This document shows, in pieces, positions 31,940-57,130 of a stretch of 64,000 nt of DNA. Where the stretch lies: contig NC_092579.1 of assembly GCF_037975245.1 (NCBI RefSeq), forward strand, positions 4,984,001-5,048,000. The letters are read 5' to 3'. The stretch comes from Apostichopus japonicus. Lineage: Eukaryota; Echinodermata; Holothuroidea; Aspidochirotida; Stichopodidae. Position 1 is the first letter of the stretch. Each line of letters begins with the position of its first letter. A program made the translations under genes and the position numbers. Below the pieces are notes generated by a model. That model was not told the DNA's origin. It saw nothing but the letters and a program-made list of their open reading frames with translations, and searched no databases.

Positions 31940-34900
31940 TCATCCCCCATCAAACAGAATCTTGGTTAAGGGAGGACATTGATAGTGCTGAGGTTTCTTA
32001 CCCGGGGTATGTTGTGTATCGTCAGAACAGGAGGGATACTCATAATGGAATTGGTGGGTGAGTTTTACTGTATGTTGGGGATGATATTGTAAGTGTTGAG
32101 AAATGTCAGTTGCAAGGCTCTTTTTTAAATTCTGTCTGGTGCGAGTTGTCCACGTGCCCACAACTCTAAGAGGTCCAGTAATGTTATAACTATTGGCGTT
32201 GTTAACCGTTCTCCTGACAGCAGGGAAGATAACGATGTCTAGTGTTTGATTCAATTATAGAAAGGCTGCTAAAGATGATGTTGTTATAATGGGCGGCTTT
32301 AATTTTCCTGACCTTAATTGGATAGATGGTTCCGGTAGTAGGAAGGGTAGTAACTTTCTAGATGTTGTGCAAGATTGCTTTTCACATCAGCATGTTACTT
32401 TCCCTACTAGGGGGGATACCATCCTGGATCTTGTTTTGAGTTCTGATCCAAGCAATGTTGTTGATTTGGAGGGTCTAGGACAACTATAGAAACTAGCGAT
32501 CATGATATACTAGCATTCGATGTATTTGCAAAGTTGTAAATTCTGTTGGAAAAAGTCCCTGATTTTTCGGGATCAGATACAGGGGGGTTGAAATTTTACT
32601 AAAGGGTACCGATTGGATTAATTTGTTTACAGATATGAGTGCTTCTCAATCTTGAATTTGTTTAGCTGATAAGTTAGAGTTCATTATGGAAAATCCTGTT
32701 CCATGGAAGAATCGTCGTCGTAAAAGCAGTATGCCTTCCTGGATGAATAAGAATTTAGATGTGCAATAAGGCAAAAACGTAGAATGTGGAAGTTGTTTAG
32801 GAGGACTAATTCTGAATCTCTTTTGGCCAAGTTTAAAGTTCATCAGCCGAAGGTAGAACGTATAGTCTCTGATGCAAAATTGTATTTCGAAAATGACATC
32901 GCCCTAAACATTAAGGATAACCCAAAGGCCTTCTTTTCTTATGTCAGGTCAAAGCAGAAAGTTAAAGATGCAATTGTTTCTCTTAGGGCACCACAGGCAG
33001 ATAATAAAGTTACTGATAGTCAGGATATCTTGCAGATCTTTTGAATAACTATTTTGTGTCGGTTTTTACAAGGGAAGATATGAGTAGCATTCCAGATTTT
33101 CAGGGGGGATATGATATAGTCCTAAACTAGATTTTTTTTTTATCGGATATGGTTGTCTTAAAGGAGCTACTTCGTCAAATGTTTCTAAAGCTTCTGGACC
33201 TGATGCAATCCATCCGTATTTGTTGAAGAATTTTGCACGCCTTTTCTGCGCTCCACTCTCATTGTTTTTTTGTTGTTGTAAATTTGTGAATGAAGGTTAG
33301 GCCTATGTTCCTAAGGACTGGAGATGTGCTAATATTACCCCAATTTTCAAGAAGGCTGATAAGTCTAAGCCCTGTAATTATAGGCCTGTTCAGTGGCGTA
33401 GGAATGTACTTTTGAGTGGGGGGGGGGGGGGCTGAAGACTGATGGCCGGCCTGGGGGAGGGGTTTAAGGGGAGGGGGTGTCCCCCTCCCCTTTGAAATTT
33501 TTTGCATTTCCAGGTAGCCTCAGATGCAATTTGGTGCAATATAGCACACTTCAACACCGACTCCATTTTGTAAACTTAATTTTGTATTTTCACCTGGCCT
33601 TAGATGCAATTTGGTGCTCCAAATGAGATTTTTTTTCTCATTTGGAAATGAAAAAGGGGTTTTCTGACTTGCGAAGCGGGGGGGGGGCGGAATGATACTT
33701 CCGCCCCTCCACATTTTTCACTGGGGGGGGGGGCTGGTGCCCCCAGCCCCCCGGTTCCTACGCCCTTGGGCCTGTTAGTCTCACTAGTGTTGTTTGTAAC
33801 GTTACGGAGCCTATTTTTAAAAAGTGTATTGTCGGTCACTTCAGCAGTCAGTCTTTGTTCAGAGAGTCTCAACGTGGTTTTTGTCAAAAAAAGTCTTGTC
33901 TCACTAATATTTTTGAGTTTATGGAAGATGTAACAAGCTCACTAAATAGGCAGAAGTCTGTATATGTTGTGTTCCTGGATTTCCAGAAAGCCTTTGATAA
34001 AGTTCCCCACCAGCATCTTTTACTTAGGCTGAAGAGTATGGGTGTCAATGGGAATTTACTGTCTTGGATCGAGAATTGGTTTGGTAATAGGAAACGTAGG
34101 GTGGTAATTAAAGGCTGTGCTTCTTCTTGGCAGGACGTAACTAGTGGTGTTCCACAAGGGTCTGTTTTGGGTCCCTTGTTGTTTGTTGCCTATATAAATG
34201 AAATTGACAGAGATATTTTGTGTACAACTGAGAAGTTTGCTGATGTCATCAAATTGTATTCTGAGGTCTCTTCCAAAAGCGATTCTGAGAAATTTCAAAC
34301 GGATTTGGATGTTTTTTCCTGGTCTCAGGGATGGCAAATGCTTTTTAATATTAATAAATAAAAAGTGATGCATATTGGTAGTAGTAACCAAAAGTACACG
34401 TACAATCTTAATGGTGTGGGGTTAAAGGAGGTATTTGTTGAAAGAGACCTAGGTATCTACATTGAATCATCTCTGCAACCTTCTAAACATTGTCTCGAAG
34501 CTTCTAAATGAGATAATAGGGTTTTAGGTATGATCAAGAGGAACTGCAGTTTTCTGAAAGAGCACATGGTAGTTAGGCTTTTTAAGCAGTTGGTTAGGCC
34601 TCATCTGGAGTATGCTGTGCAGGCTTGGAACCCATATTTTTGCTAAGGATAAGGAAGTACTCGAAAAGGTCCAGAGGAGGGCTACCAGGATGATTAGTTC
34701 CTTAAAGAGTGTTCCTTATTATAGGCGGTTACAACTGTTGAATCTCACCACACTGGAGCTTACTTAGGAGGTTACGTGGTGACTTGATTCAGGTTTTCAA
34801 GATTGTGTATGGTTTTGACAATTTATCCTTCACTTGCTAATAGTAGTTGTACCAGAGATCATTGTCTTAATCTACAAAAGTCACAAAGTAGGATTAATAT

Positions 34901-35140
34901 TCAGCATAATTTTTTCCTATTAGGGTTGTGAATGAGTGGAACGGTTTGCCTGAGAAAGTTGTACTTGCAAGTAGTGTGGATGGGATTAAGAATGCTTTGG
35001 ACAAGCACTTTAAGCATTGCAATCGGGTCTGAGTGTTTGTGTCTTCAGTTTTTCTCTCTCTCCTATAGGGTCCTTGATGGGGACTTGAGTGTCCCTCCTG
35101 ATCCTTTTTTCTACTAAACTAAACTAAACTAAACTAAACA
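31940..35140 (+). pseudogene. Decayed CR1/Jockey-type non-LTR retrotransposon
   Basis: Plus-strand remains of a LINE ORF2. The endonuclease is seen as TESWLREDID near 31960 and GGFNFPDLNW near 32290, where the usual catalytic GDFN is GGFN. Reverse transcriptase lies at 33855-34361, with FLDFQKAFDKVPH and GVPQGSVLGPLLF. Its catalytic box reads FADV instead of (F/Y)ADD, so it is dead. The RT C-terminal region continues in shifted frames to about 35050 (VRPHLEYAVQAW, then VQRRATRMI). Several frameshifts and stops break it. The 3' end carries a short ACTAA tandem tail at 35112-35139. A hAT MITE is inserted at 33391-33768. Confidence 0.88.
33383..33776. mobile_element. hAT-type MITE nested in the LINE, 378 bp, 8-bp TSD
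   Basis: The element 33391-33768 begins CAGTGGCGTAGGAA and ends TTCCTACGCCCTTG. It is flanked by the 8-bp duplication GGCCTGTT (33383-33390, 33769-33776), and removing one copy restores the LINE sequence. It is homologous along its length to the element at 46611-46955. No coding capacity; contains long G and C runs. Confidence 0.92.
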
Positions 35141-35479
35141 CACACTGGCAAAACCTTTACATGTAATCACATTAGCAGAAAAGTTAATATTTTGACAACA
35201 CACAATGCAACTTTTCAACAGCCAATGAAGAACATAATGGAATAATGGAATTAAATTAAGTCTAAAAAGTGCTGCTTAATATGAGATCACATTGCTTGAG
35301 CAAAAGTTATACCATGAAACAAAGACTGACAAACAAGATCTATATGGTAAGACTTGTATTTACATATATTTACATGTTAATGATTATGCAAATATTTACA
35401 TATTTATATATGATATAGTAAGAAACAAAAGTGAATAGTTATGCTGAGTGTAAACACCAAACCATAATCCTTTCCCTAC

Positions 35480-38165
35480 CTTCATACCATAAAGTTTTGT
35501 GGCAGATGCAGTAGCCTAGCCTATTAAGCATATTAGAATTGGGACTAAAGTTGTCCTATCATACACCTTTAATGATAAGTAACACCTACTTTCATATTTC
35601 TTAGAAGATGCAGTAATTTAACCTAATTAGAATATTAGAATCAAGACTTAAGTTGTTATTATCATACACCTTTAACGACAATTACCATTTTCTTTCATAT
35701 TTTGTGATAGATGCAGAAGCGTAACCGGTACCTATTTAGAATATTAGAATTGGGACTAAAGTTGTCGTATCAAACACCTTTAATGAAAAGTACCACCAAC
35801 TTACATATTTTGTGGAAGATGCAGTAACGTAACCTATTTAGAATATTAGAATCAGAACTAAAGTTGTTATTATTATACACCTTTAACGATAAGTACCACC
35901 TTCTTTCATACTATGTGGCAGATGCAGTAACGTAACCTATTTAGAATATTAGAATCAGAACTAAAGTTGTTATTATTATACACCTTTAACGATAAGTACC
36001 ACCTTCTTTCATACTATGTGGCAGATGCAGTAACGTAACCTATTTAGAATATGAGAATCGGAACTAAAGTTGTTATTATTATACACCTTTAACGATAAGT
36101 ACCACCTTCTTTCATACTATGTGGCAGATGCAGTAACGTAACCTATTTAGAATATTAGAATCGGAACTAAAGTTGTTATTATTATACACCTTTAACAATA
36201 AGTACCACCTTCTTTCATACTATGTGGCAAATGCAGTAACGTAACCTATTTAGAATATTAGAATCGGAACTAAAGTTGTTATTATTATACACCTTTAACA
36301 ATAAGTACCACCTTCTTTCATACTATGTGGCAGATGCAGTAACGTAACCTATTTAGAATATTAGAATCGGAACTAAAGTTGTTATTATTATACACCTTTA
36401 ACAATAAGTACCACCTTCTTTCATACTATGTGGCAGATGCAGTAACGTAACCTATTTAGAATATTAGAATCGGAACTAAAGTTGTTATTATTATACACCT
36501 TTAACAATAAGTACCACCTTCTTTCATACTATGTGGCAAATGCAGTAACGTAACCTATTTAGAATATTAGAATCGGAACTAAAGTTGTTATTATTATACA
36601 CCTTTAACAATAAGTACCACCTTCTTTCATACTATGTGGCAGATGCAGTAACGTAACCTATTTAGAATATTAGAATCGGAACTAAAGTTGTTATTATTAT
36701 ACACCTTTAACGATAAGTACCACCTTCTTTCATACTATGTGGCAGATGCAGTAACGTAACCTATTTAGAATATTAGAATCAGAACTAAAGTTGTTATTAT
36801 TATACACCTTTAACGATAAGTACCACCTTCTTTCAGACTATGTGGCAGATGCAGTAACGTAACCTATTTAGAATATGAGAATCGGAACTAAAGTTGTTAT
36901 TATTATACACCTTTAACGATAAGTACCACCTTCTTTCATACTATGTGGCAGATGCAGTAACGTAACCTATTTAGAATATTAGAATCAGAACTAAAGTTGT
37001 TATTATTATACACCTTTAACGATAAGTACCACCTTCTTTCATACTATGTGGCAGATGCAGTAACGTAACCTATTTAGAATATGAGAATCGGAACTAAAGT
37101 TGTTATTATTATACACCTTTAACGATAAGTACCACCTTCTTTCATACTATGTGGCAGATGCAGTAACGTAACCTATTTAGAATATGAGAATCGGAACTAA
37201 AGTTGTTATTATTATACACCTTTAACGATAAGTACCACCTTCTTTCATACTATGTGGCAGATGCAGTAACGTAACCTATTTAGAATATTAGAATCAGAAC
37301 TAAAGTTGTTATTATTATACACCTTTAACGATAAGTACCACCTTCTTTCAGACTATGTGGCAGATGCAGTAACGTAACCTATTTAGAATATTAGAATCGG
37401 AACTAAAGTTGTTATTATTATACACCTTTAACGATAAGTACCACCTTCTTTCATACTATGTGGCAGATGCAGTAACGTAACCTATTTAGAATATTAGAAT
37501 CAAGACTTAAGTTGTTATTATCATACACCTTTAACGACAATTACCATTTTCTTTCATATTTTGTGATAGATGCAGAAGCGTAACCGGTACCTATTTAGAA
37601 TATTAGAATTGGGACTAAAGTTGTCGTATCATACACCTTTAATGAAAAGTACCACCAACTTACATATTTTGTGGAAGATGCAGTAACGTAACCTATTTAG
37701 AATATTAGAATCAGAACTAAAGTTGTTATTATTATACACCTTTAACGATAAGTACCACCTTCTTTCATACTATGTGGCAGATGCAGTAACGTAACCTATT
37801 TAGAATATTAGAATCAGAACTAAAGTTGTTATTATTATACACCTTTAACGATAAGTACCACCTTCTTTCATACTATGTGGCAGATGCAGTAACGTAACCT
37901 ATTTAGAATATGAGAATCGGAACTAAAGTTGTTATTATTATACACCTTTAACGATAAGTACCACCTTCTTTCATACTATGTGGCAGATGCAGTAACGTAA
38001 CCTATTTAGAATATTAGAATCGGAACTAAAGTTGTTATTATTATACACCTTTAACGATAAGTACCACCTTCTTTCATACTATGTGGCAGATGCAGTAACG
38101 TAACCTATTTAGAATATTAGAATCGGGACTGAAGTTGCTATTATTCCCCATACACCTTTTATGAT
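35480..38165. repeat. Satellite array, 103-bp unit, about 26 copies
   Basis: GATGCAG marks successive units at exactly 103-bp steps (for example 35921, 36024, 36127), from about 35505 to 38089. The unit contains GTAACCTATTTAGAATATTAG, a TTATTATTATACACC tract and ACCACCTTCTTTCATAC. Central copies are nearly identical; the outer ones are diverged. A set of diverged units at about 35641-35830 recurs at 37500-37690. There is no ORF and no unique spacer between units, so this is not a CRISPR-type array. It lies between the LINE tail and the 3' end of WDR13. Confidence 0.95.
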
Positions 38166-38580
38166 TATTAACAGGTACTTTAATATACGGTTAAGAATGA
38201 ATACTTCATAGAGTTTTCACACAGACTGTTGCGGGGTTTTAGAGTTGAGAGATAATTCTTGCACATCTCATCAAATTATAGGCAACAACCTAGCTGTGAC
38301 ACGAGACAGCTGTGCGATATAGGCCATTGCAATGTTGTTTCACATTACAGATCAGTCCGAAGTCAAATATATGAATCAAGGATTCTCGCCTAATTTTTTC
38401 ACGAGGGCCATTTGAGAGAAATATTATTGGATTAAATTAAAGGCAAAAGGAAAACACAAATCACACAATAACATGATTGAGCAAAAAAGAGGGCGCTATT
38501 GCAAAATTGTTCTTGTTGCTTGTCTGTTATCCATTCAACATGGACCAATACAATACATTTCACTAAATAGATCTATCTTC

Positions 38581-50464
<11,884 letters not shown>

Positions 50465-50600
50465 ATGGTTGACGTGTTTTCTGATGACTATCGGGACCAA
50501 GGGCTAGGAGGCTATGGTGATGTCAATATGAATGACTCTCTCCAAGTTGACCATCTCTCTGGGAATGACCATGAATTGACAGATGCCGAATTATTTCCAG
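50465..50600 (+). CDS. Candidate first coding exon of an unidentified gene
   Basis: ATG at 50465 opens a frame of 45 codons plus one base, ending at TTTCCAG|GTAAGAAG, a strong donor at 50601. The peptide begins MVDVFSDDYRDQGLGG and is acidic and polar, like the N-terminus of a nuclear protein. The frame is free of stops, and the exon lies head-to-head with WDR13. I do not recognise the family, and no further exon was found before 64 kb, so the first intron would be long. It could also be a chance ORF with a good donor. Confidence 0.5.
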
Positions 50601-51169
50601 GTAAGAAGACTAATGCCTACCTGTTACCTTAGTAGACTTAGAGAAGTTAACAGCCTAGGTTCTGACCTAGGCCTACTGTAGACCTAAGTTCTAACTGTAC
50701 CTAAGTTTGGCCTATACTATAGACTGCAGTAGAGCTAAAATCCTATTTAACCTAACATTGCCTAGGCTAGACCAAACTTGAGTCAGTGTAACTTTCAGTC
50801 TAGGACAGTTACCTTTTAAATTTACCATTGGTCAACTTAGTTTTGTAAACACCCATAAATAAAGCTCTGCCTGACATTAGGCCAGGAAAATGAAATGCAA
50901 CTAGGCAACATCAAACTCTTCTGAAGTGATAGTTTGAACTAACATGTTAATTTCAAGATTGTAAGAGCACATATATTTTTATGTTGTAATGACAAACCCC
51001 CTGATATTGCTTTTTAATTTTTTAAAGTTTGTGGAAGGAATCCCCCCCCCCCCCAAGTTTATTACAATTATGCTGTGTTAGGTCTAGATTACATTTATGG
51101 TATGTAATTTTTTTACTGTCTTCATATGATGTTGTATCCACTAACAAATCATTGGAGTATCAATCCTTA

Positions 51170-51568
51170 TGTTGATGCAGGGCCGTATTTAGACATGTGG
51201 AGGCACATTGGCAACCTTCAGTAGTGGAGGCCCGTGCAGCACCTCAGTGATCGCCCTCCTGGTGGAGGGGTCTAAGGGGAGGTTTTTTTGTGTAATAATT
51301 AAGGGTGCTTAGATGCAAAATGGTGCAGTATTTTGTGATTTTTGAAGTAAATTTAGCTGTTTCTACCATTCACAAAGAGATATAATTACAATTGAATATG
51401 ACTTGCGCATATGTAGATGACGTAAAACGCGCGCAATATGATTTTGATTGATGATACGTGTCAGCCTACATTTCCTCATATTATTTTCATGAAATATGTG
51501 GAGGCCCCTTGTTGTGGAGGCCCAAGGGCAACTACCCACGTTGTCCTACATCCGGCCCTACGTTGATG
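51170..51568. mobile_element. hAT-like MITE, about 383 bp
   Basis: The element 51178-51560 begins CAGGGCCGTATTTAG and ends CTACATCCGGCCCTA. It is flanked by TGTTGATG and CGTTGATG (7 of 8 match). The ends are inverted but imperfect, so this is an older copy than the others. It contains GTGGAGGC repeats near both ends. Confidence 0.7.
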
Positions 51569-53462
51569 TGACTTTAAACAGTATATACAATACCAGTTTT
51601 CTTAATCTACATGCTTCTATTCTTTTTTTTTGTGCTTATCTTTGGCACCCATATGAAAAATACCATTGTTTTAAGTGTTATTAATAGATGAGAGAGAATC
51701 ATCTGGATTTAAAGTACTGTACTGACAAGCAACAATAATTATGTTTCAGAATGTCTGCACATGTACAACATGTAACTTTGAGATTAAGTTGAATTGCAAG
51801 TTACAGTTTCATCAGAAAAGGAGGCTATGTGTCATTTACCATGCAAAATACCCCACAGTACTTCCAGCTGTAAAGCCTACAGCAAAACTTATTAACCTTC
51901 TTTTATAACATGGAAGTAGAAGAGAAAGTTCAATGATGCAGTTAATGATGCCATTGTAATGATGCCACTGTAAGTACTACAAAAGAAGTGGAAGATATGC
52001 TGTTTTGCACACACAGAACATTATACATACATACTGTACAGTACTTATACTCTTTCCCTGTTGTGAAATGTGAACCCCTTTTGTTAATATGGAACACACT
52101 TTAAGGGTCAATGATTAATAAGGTTAAGGTAACTTGACTATCAAACTGGAAATGCAGTAAGTTCTGCTGCAAGCAAACCTGTGACACATTGTCCTACAGT
52201 AAATCTTGGCAATAAAAGGACACTAAAAAAACCTATTAAATGCTTCCTCAACATGTACTTTTACAATAAATAGGTACAAGTGGCAACTAGTTTCATTACA
52301 CAATGGCATCATTAACTGCATCATTGAACTTTCTTTCTTTTCTACTGCCATGTCATAATACAGTAGATGGTTAATAAGTTTTGCTATAGTTTAGTGATGG
52401 AATATGCAGCCATCTATTTCATTGGTTATGGATGATACTGTGCATCATTCATTTTACATGTACACTTGTACAGTGTCAATATAATTTACATGCTCATTAT
52501 TACACAGTCTTCAATGCTGAATGTTAGAGCATGTCGTAATTACTTTAAACTTGTACACACAGATTACAGTTTGATGAACTCCAGATTTTAACCTTCATAA
52601 CTAGTCATTAAAAGTAATGATTTTTATGTTGAACTCATAGTTTCCTAAATGTTGTGCAAAAGTAGTAAGTAAAATAGACTTAATCAGCAAAGTTGCATCT
52701 TCTGTATTATATACCAGACATTGACAACAAGGACCTAAGACTCACACAGTTGCTATTTTTTTTTGAAAAAAAAAGTTTTGGTTCATATCTGGGAGTTCCT
52801 TTCACAAACATTTTTTAACAATAGTGTCAGCCAGAAAACAGAACAAAAAGAATTCCATCTCCATTTGTCACTGCTCACCTCCTCTGAATATACTGTACAG
52901 TAAGCTGTGAACTGCAGCTGTTTGGTTGCTACACATGATTGCACACAAGTATTATTGAAATCATTCAGAAAATAATAAAAGCATTCAATGGTGAATTATT
53001 CAGTGTGGGCATTAACCTTCAAATTGGCAAAGGTGATAAATATAGGGACATTGCAAACGACTACAAGTAATTCAGTTTTATGATGAATTAACTTAGCATT
53101 CCAGAAGTTTCAATACCCTCAATAGAAATATAGCTCACTGTTTACAGTATCTTTGTCTTATTCTCGCTGTCCTCTATTATTGTTTTGCAAAGTACAAGGT
53201 GTTTCAAAGGGCCTAGGCATTAAGTGAAATTTCACAAATGCATCCCTTTATAGCTTACTGTACTGTAGCTATGCAAAAGTGCCAAATTTTAACACACATA
53301 CGCTCAAAGGTGTACTGTTTTGAAACCATATACATTTTCCCTGAATTTATAATTTTAAGATAAATATCATCAACCTACTAATTGCTCTGAAATGCACCAA
53401 CTATAAATTATGTCGTCAAATTTTTTTCTAGATTGTGAATGTATAGTATTATATGTATTTTA
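51569..53462. other. Non-coding stretch
   Basis: AT-rich with no exon signals I can support. TACTGTA/TACAGTA words are frequent. If it belongs to the gene starting at 50465 it is intronic. Confidence 0.45.
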
Positions 53463-53645
53463 GATCCTCCTGCAAGCAGGAACTCGCGAAGAAGCCATCA
53501 TTGGCTTATCAAAGCCGCAAGCTGACCGAAGTCAGTCTCTTAGATTCATGTTTAACGTCCATGATTATGAATTGTCAATTGTCAACAACACTGTAACTGG
53601 ACGACATACATTAATCTTGGAGTGATTCAAACTTGGGACCTTATG
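53463..53645 (-). mobile_element. tRNA-derived SINE (copy 3, inverted)
   Basis: The plus strand reads GATCCTCCTGCAAGCAGGAA, then GCAAGCTGACCGAAGTCAGTC, and ends in a B-box-like TGATTCAAACTTGGGACC: the reverse complement of the SINE at 12.7 and 26.6 kb. The tRNA head 5' of the B box is missing. Confidence 0.78.
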
Positions 53646-55860
53646 ATTGAAAAGCAATTAACAAACAACCTTTTTACTCCCAGGTGATTCCAGCAGATTA
53701 TTTTCTTTCGGAAAGTTGGTATGTGAAAGTTAAACTATTGGTCAATGTACTTTACTGTTTAGCTTTCATATTTTTATTAAACTCTTCTTAACATACTGTA
53801 TTTTACCAAATTTTACATAAACTTACATCCTATCACATGACAGTCATAATACTGTGCAAGACATGGCTTAGTCCCGTCACAAGAAAAACATCCTGCCTTT
53901 ACATCAAGGCTTAGATGGCACCGTCAGTGTGTCTCCCTGTTAATGGAAAAAAACAAATCCGATGGAAAAAAAGTGAAACTGTTATAGCTATTAGGATTAT
54001 GTGTGGTGAGAGATTTCTTCTGTTCTTGTACTGTATGTTATACCTGTAGGTGAATAAGAATACCACAGGATGTCACTGGTAGGACTAACTCTTCAATCAA
54101 CAATTCTTTTAACCTGTGTCAGTTGTGATCCATATATTCATCTTCTTACAACCTTGCTTTCTCTTCTGTTTTTGTGGGTGGTCTGCCATAAGAATCTGAA
54201 GGGTGAGTGGACAAATACTACGGAGTATACACTGTACAGTAGGCTACTGTACAATTCACAGTACACTTACAAGCCTGTACATTATAGGTTTGATACATGA
54301 TAGTGTTAGGGAACTAAGGGAACCTTAAAAATACTGTACTATTACATGAAGCGTGGTTTGTTTGTAAACAGACTGCTTCTTTCTATCAAACCATAATATT
54401 TGGTATATAGTTAATACGTTTAGAAGTAAACTGTAATTCAAATTTGTGCAATTACAGTAATATAGATTCTCTTTGCAGTTTTGGCATACTGTATTGGCAG
54501 GCAACACCTGTCCCTCCCCTCTCCCTCTCCCCCATCCCCCATCCTAACACCATTCAGATTCATGAATTAAGTGTTAAAAGCACTTGTCTGTGTGGTTGTG
54601 GGTTGAATGTTCTTGATGGGATTAAATTTCTTTCTCACCTTTCATTTAATCCTGACAGTTCCCTAATTCGAAGAGAATGTTTGATATTTGGCTTACATGT
54701 TGACGATGGTCATTATTGATTGAAAATTCAGCTTGAGCTGAGACATGTTCATTAATTAATAATTATAGATAGATACTGTATTGAGAGTAATGAATGAAAA
54801 CATAAATGCCAGACATATATATAACAGAAAATGGACAGAAATTTCAAAAGGGCAACCGATGTCAAATTGTGAAGATTTTCTGCTGCGGGTATTAACTGTA
54901 TAGTATTTAGCTATCAATTGAGAATTAAATCAGATATAAAGAACAGTTACTGTATGACACACACACACACATAAAATAAAAAGTGGTAAGCTAATTAGTC
55001 AAAAAGCAAATTACAGCTGAGCTATTTTTAATCCCTTGGTTAATCAACAAAGGGACATATCTCAGGATACACAGTGAAATATTTTAAGTTCCTCTTCCCA
55101 TTTCTGCTCGTTGGCAAAATAGGCTGCTGTACAGTATGTTTTTACACTTATTGGCATGGCTTGCAGTCAATATTTGGCAATTCATTTCCTTATTATTGGC
55201 AGGGGTGTCTCCCTCTGCCAAGGTTCATTGTGATATATATACTGTACACATACAGTATATTGTACAGCTTGGAGATCCTTTCTCGACCCTTGACCTCAGC
55301 AGAGCTCTGTAGTACTGTACAGTAGTTATTTTCGACTGATAAGATCCCTCTTGATATCTTGGCAGATCATTTGTCCATTGTCTTATCATTGAGTCCTGGT
55401 TGTCAACAACTCTGGGGAATTGTGATACACCACCAATCCATAGTTAAATGAGCTGTGAATTTGTATTAAATTTGAATTTGAGGAATTAAAATATAATATC
55501 TTGGTCCCCATGTTCAGTATGACTATATTCTAGTGAAAGGGGGAAGGGGGGGGTCAGGGGTTTACAGAAGGGGAAAGGAGCAGTCCACCAAAACGTTGCC
55601 TTCAGGACTACCTTTAGAAACACTTCTTTTCACAATTTCAATACTGTTTGTTGTACAAAACTACCATTAATAATCCAGATACATCATATGTTATATACAT
55701 GTAATATTGTTTATGTAATATTGTTTATGTAAGAATCATTTTATAACATTGTTTATGTAAAATCGTTGTGGAAAACAAATAAATGAAAAAAAATGGATTG
55801 AAGTAATCTGTTCGCTATCCTCCATACACCCACCCAAAGTGGACAGAACGGCCCAAATGC
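53646..55860. other. Non-coding stretch
   Basis: No supported exon. ORFs at 54070-54300 and 55074-55325 are hydrophobic chance frames without family motifs. A (CA)n run lies near 54958-54973. Confidence 0.45.
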
Positions 55861-56671
55861 TTAAAGACCAACTATGGAGACAATTTTTGTTTTCAGGATT
55901 TTCCATTAATTTGGGAGTTAACATACCCATAATCAACATGTGTAAAAATAATCTTCGAAAACCTACTATAACCCACCAAAAAAGACCATGAAAATTGACA
56001 TTTTGGGTCGTCATGTGACATGAACCTCTGGAATGTCTGAAAACAGAGATTGACCCAAAGGAGCCTCTGGTCACGGTGTGACGTCATTGTTTGTATACCG
56101 CGAAAATCAAACGCTGATATAGGCACTGTTTATACACAGATAGCGAACAATTCTACTGTATTTGACTTCCAATTTCGAGTGTTTGAAAAGCTGTTAGCTT
56201 AAAACAAGAACACATGAATGTAAACAAATAGTTTTAAGACAATTGATCCAAAGTCTGCGGCGTTTAACGTCGGTTCTGTTACTTGGAAATCTAAAAAAGC
56301 TGATGCTTTTGTTGGGTGAGGTATAACTGCAACCTCCAACAACACAGAATTGTGGCATTTCGGGGGAAAAGGAGTATTATCGTTGATGTTTTTGGCAGCT
56401 CTAGTATACAACTTTACACACTAAAAGTATTGTTGTGAGTGAGGTATACAAACAGTGACGTCACATGGTCACCTGATGTCTTCGGAATGTTTCAGGAATG
56501 TCTGAAATAGGTTTCATAAAAAGCTGACTTTTCTTCCCATTTTTCACGTATGTAACGTCCAAAATTGGTAAAGTTAATTACAGCAATGTAATTGGAGTGA
56601 GTTAAGGATTACATACATGCAAAATGGTGGGATTTTATGTTCATCAAAAAGTCTCCATAGTTGGTCTTTAA
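55861..56671. mobile_element. Inverted-repeat element flanked by TTAA, 811 bp
   Basis: It begins TTAAAGACCAACTATGG and ends CCATAGTTGGTCTTTAA; 21 bp match exactly. A second inverted block lies further in (GTGTGACGTCATTGTTTGTATACC near 56075 and its inverted relative near 56440), so the arms may extend about 240 bp with a diverged middle. TTAA at both edges suggests piggyBac-type target use. No transposase is encoded. Confidence 0.7.
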
Positions 56672-56879
56672 AATGTCTTTACCCAAAAACATGGAGAAGA
56701 CTCACAGTACTAGACCTACAGTATAGTGAACTACAGTACAGTGCACATCCATGGATGATGATGTGAACATAACTACTGTAGGAACGTTTTCTGAGGGAAA
56801 AAGACAAAAACAAAAGTTCCTTTCACCAGCGATCACAATATCAATGATTACTTGGAAAGGAAGTTGACCCGTCATTTTG

Positions 56880-57130
56880 TGTACCTAGACCTCGTGTGAA
56901 GTCTTACGGATTCAGAAGTACATGTACAGTACTTACTCTGCTGCAAGTCTTTGGAATCAGTTACCAGACCATCTTTGAACTTGTTCAAAATATCAAGATT
57001 AAATCATTTACTGAAGACCATATTTTTTCTGTTCTGCATTTCAATGTTGATGCTTTCCACTTTTTGAAGCGCCATGGGCAGTTACTCGTTTCATGGAGTG
57101 GCGATATATAAATCTACATTATTATTATTT
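56880..57130 (+). pseudogene. LINE 3' end remnant
   Basis: Across frameshifts the plus strand keeps pieces of a reverse-transcriptase C-terminus (SYGFRS, SLWNQLPDHL, FMEWRYINL) followed by ATTATTATTATT, as at the 3' end of L2/CR1-like LINEs. It is heavily decayed. Confidence 0.55.

Noticed and set aside
35480..38165. Regularly spaced repeats that could suggest a CRISPR array
   Set aside because: The repeat unit fills the whole 103-bp period, with no unique spacers, and the locus is in an animal genome.
54070..54300. Hydrophobic ORF resembling a membrane protein
   Set aside because: AT-rich chance frame with no splice signals or recognised family.
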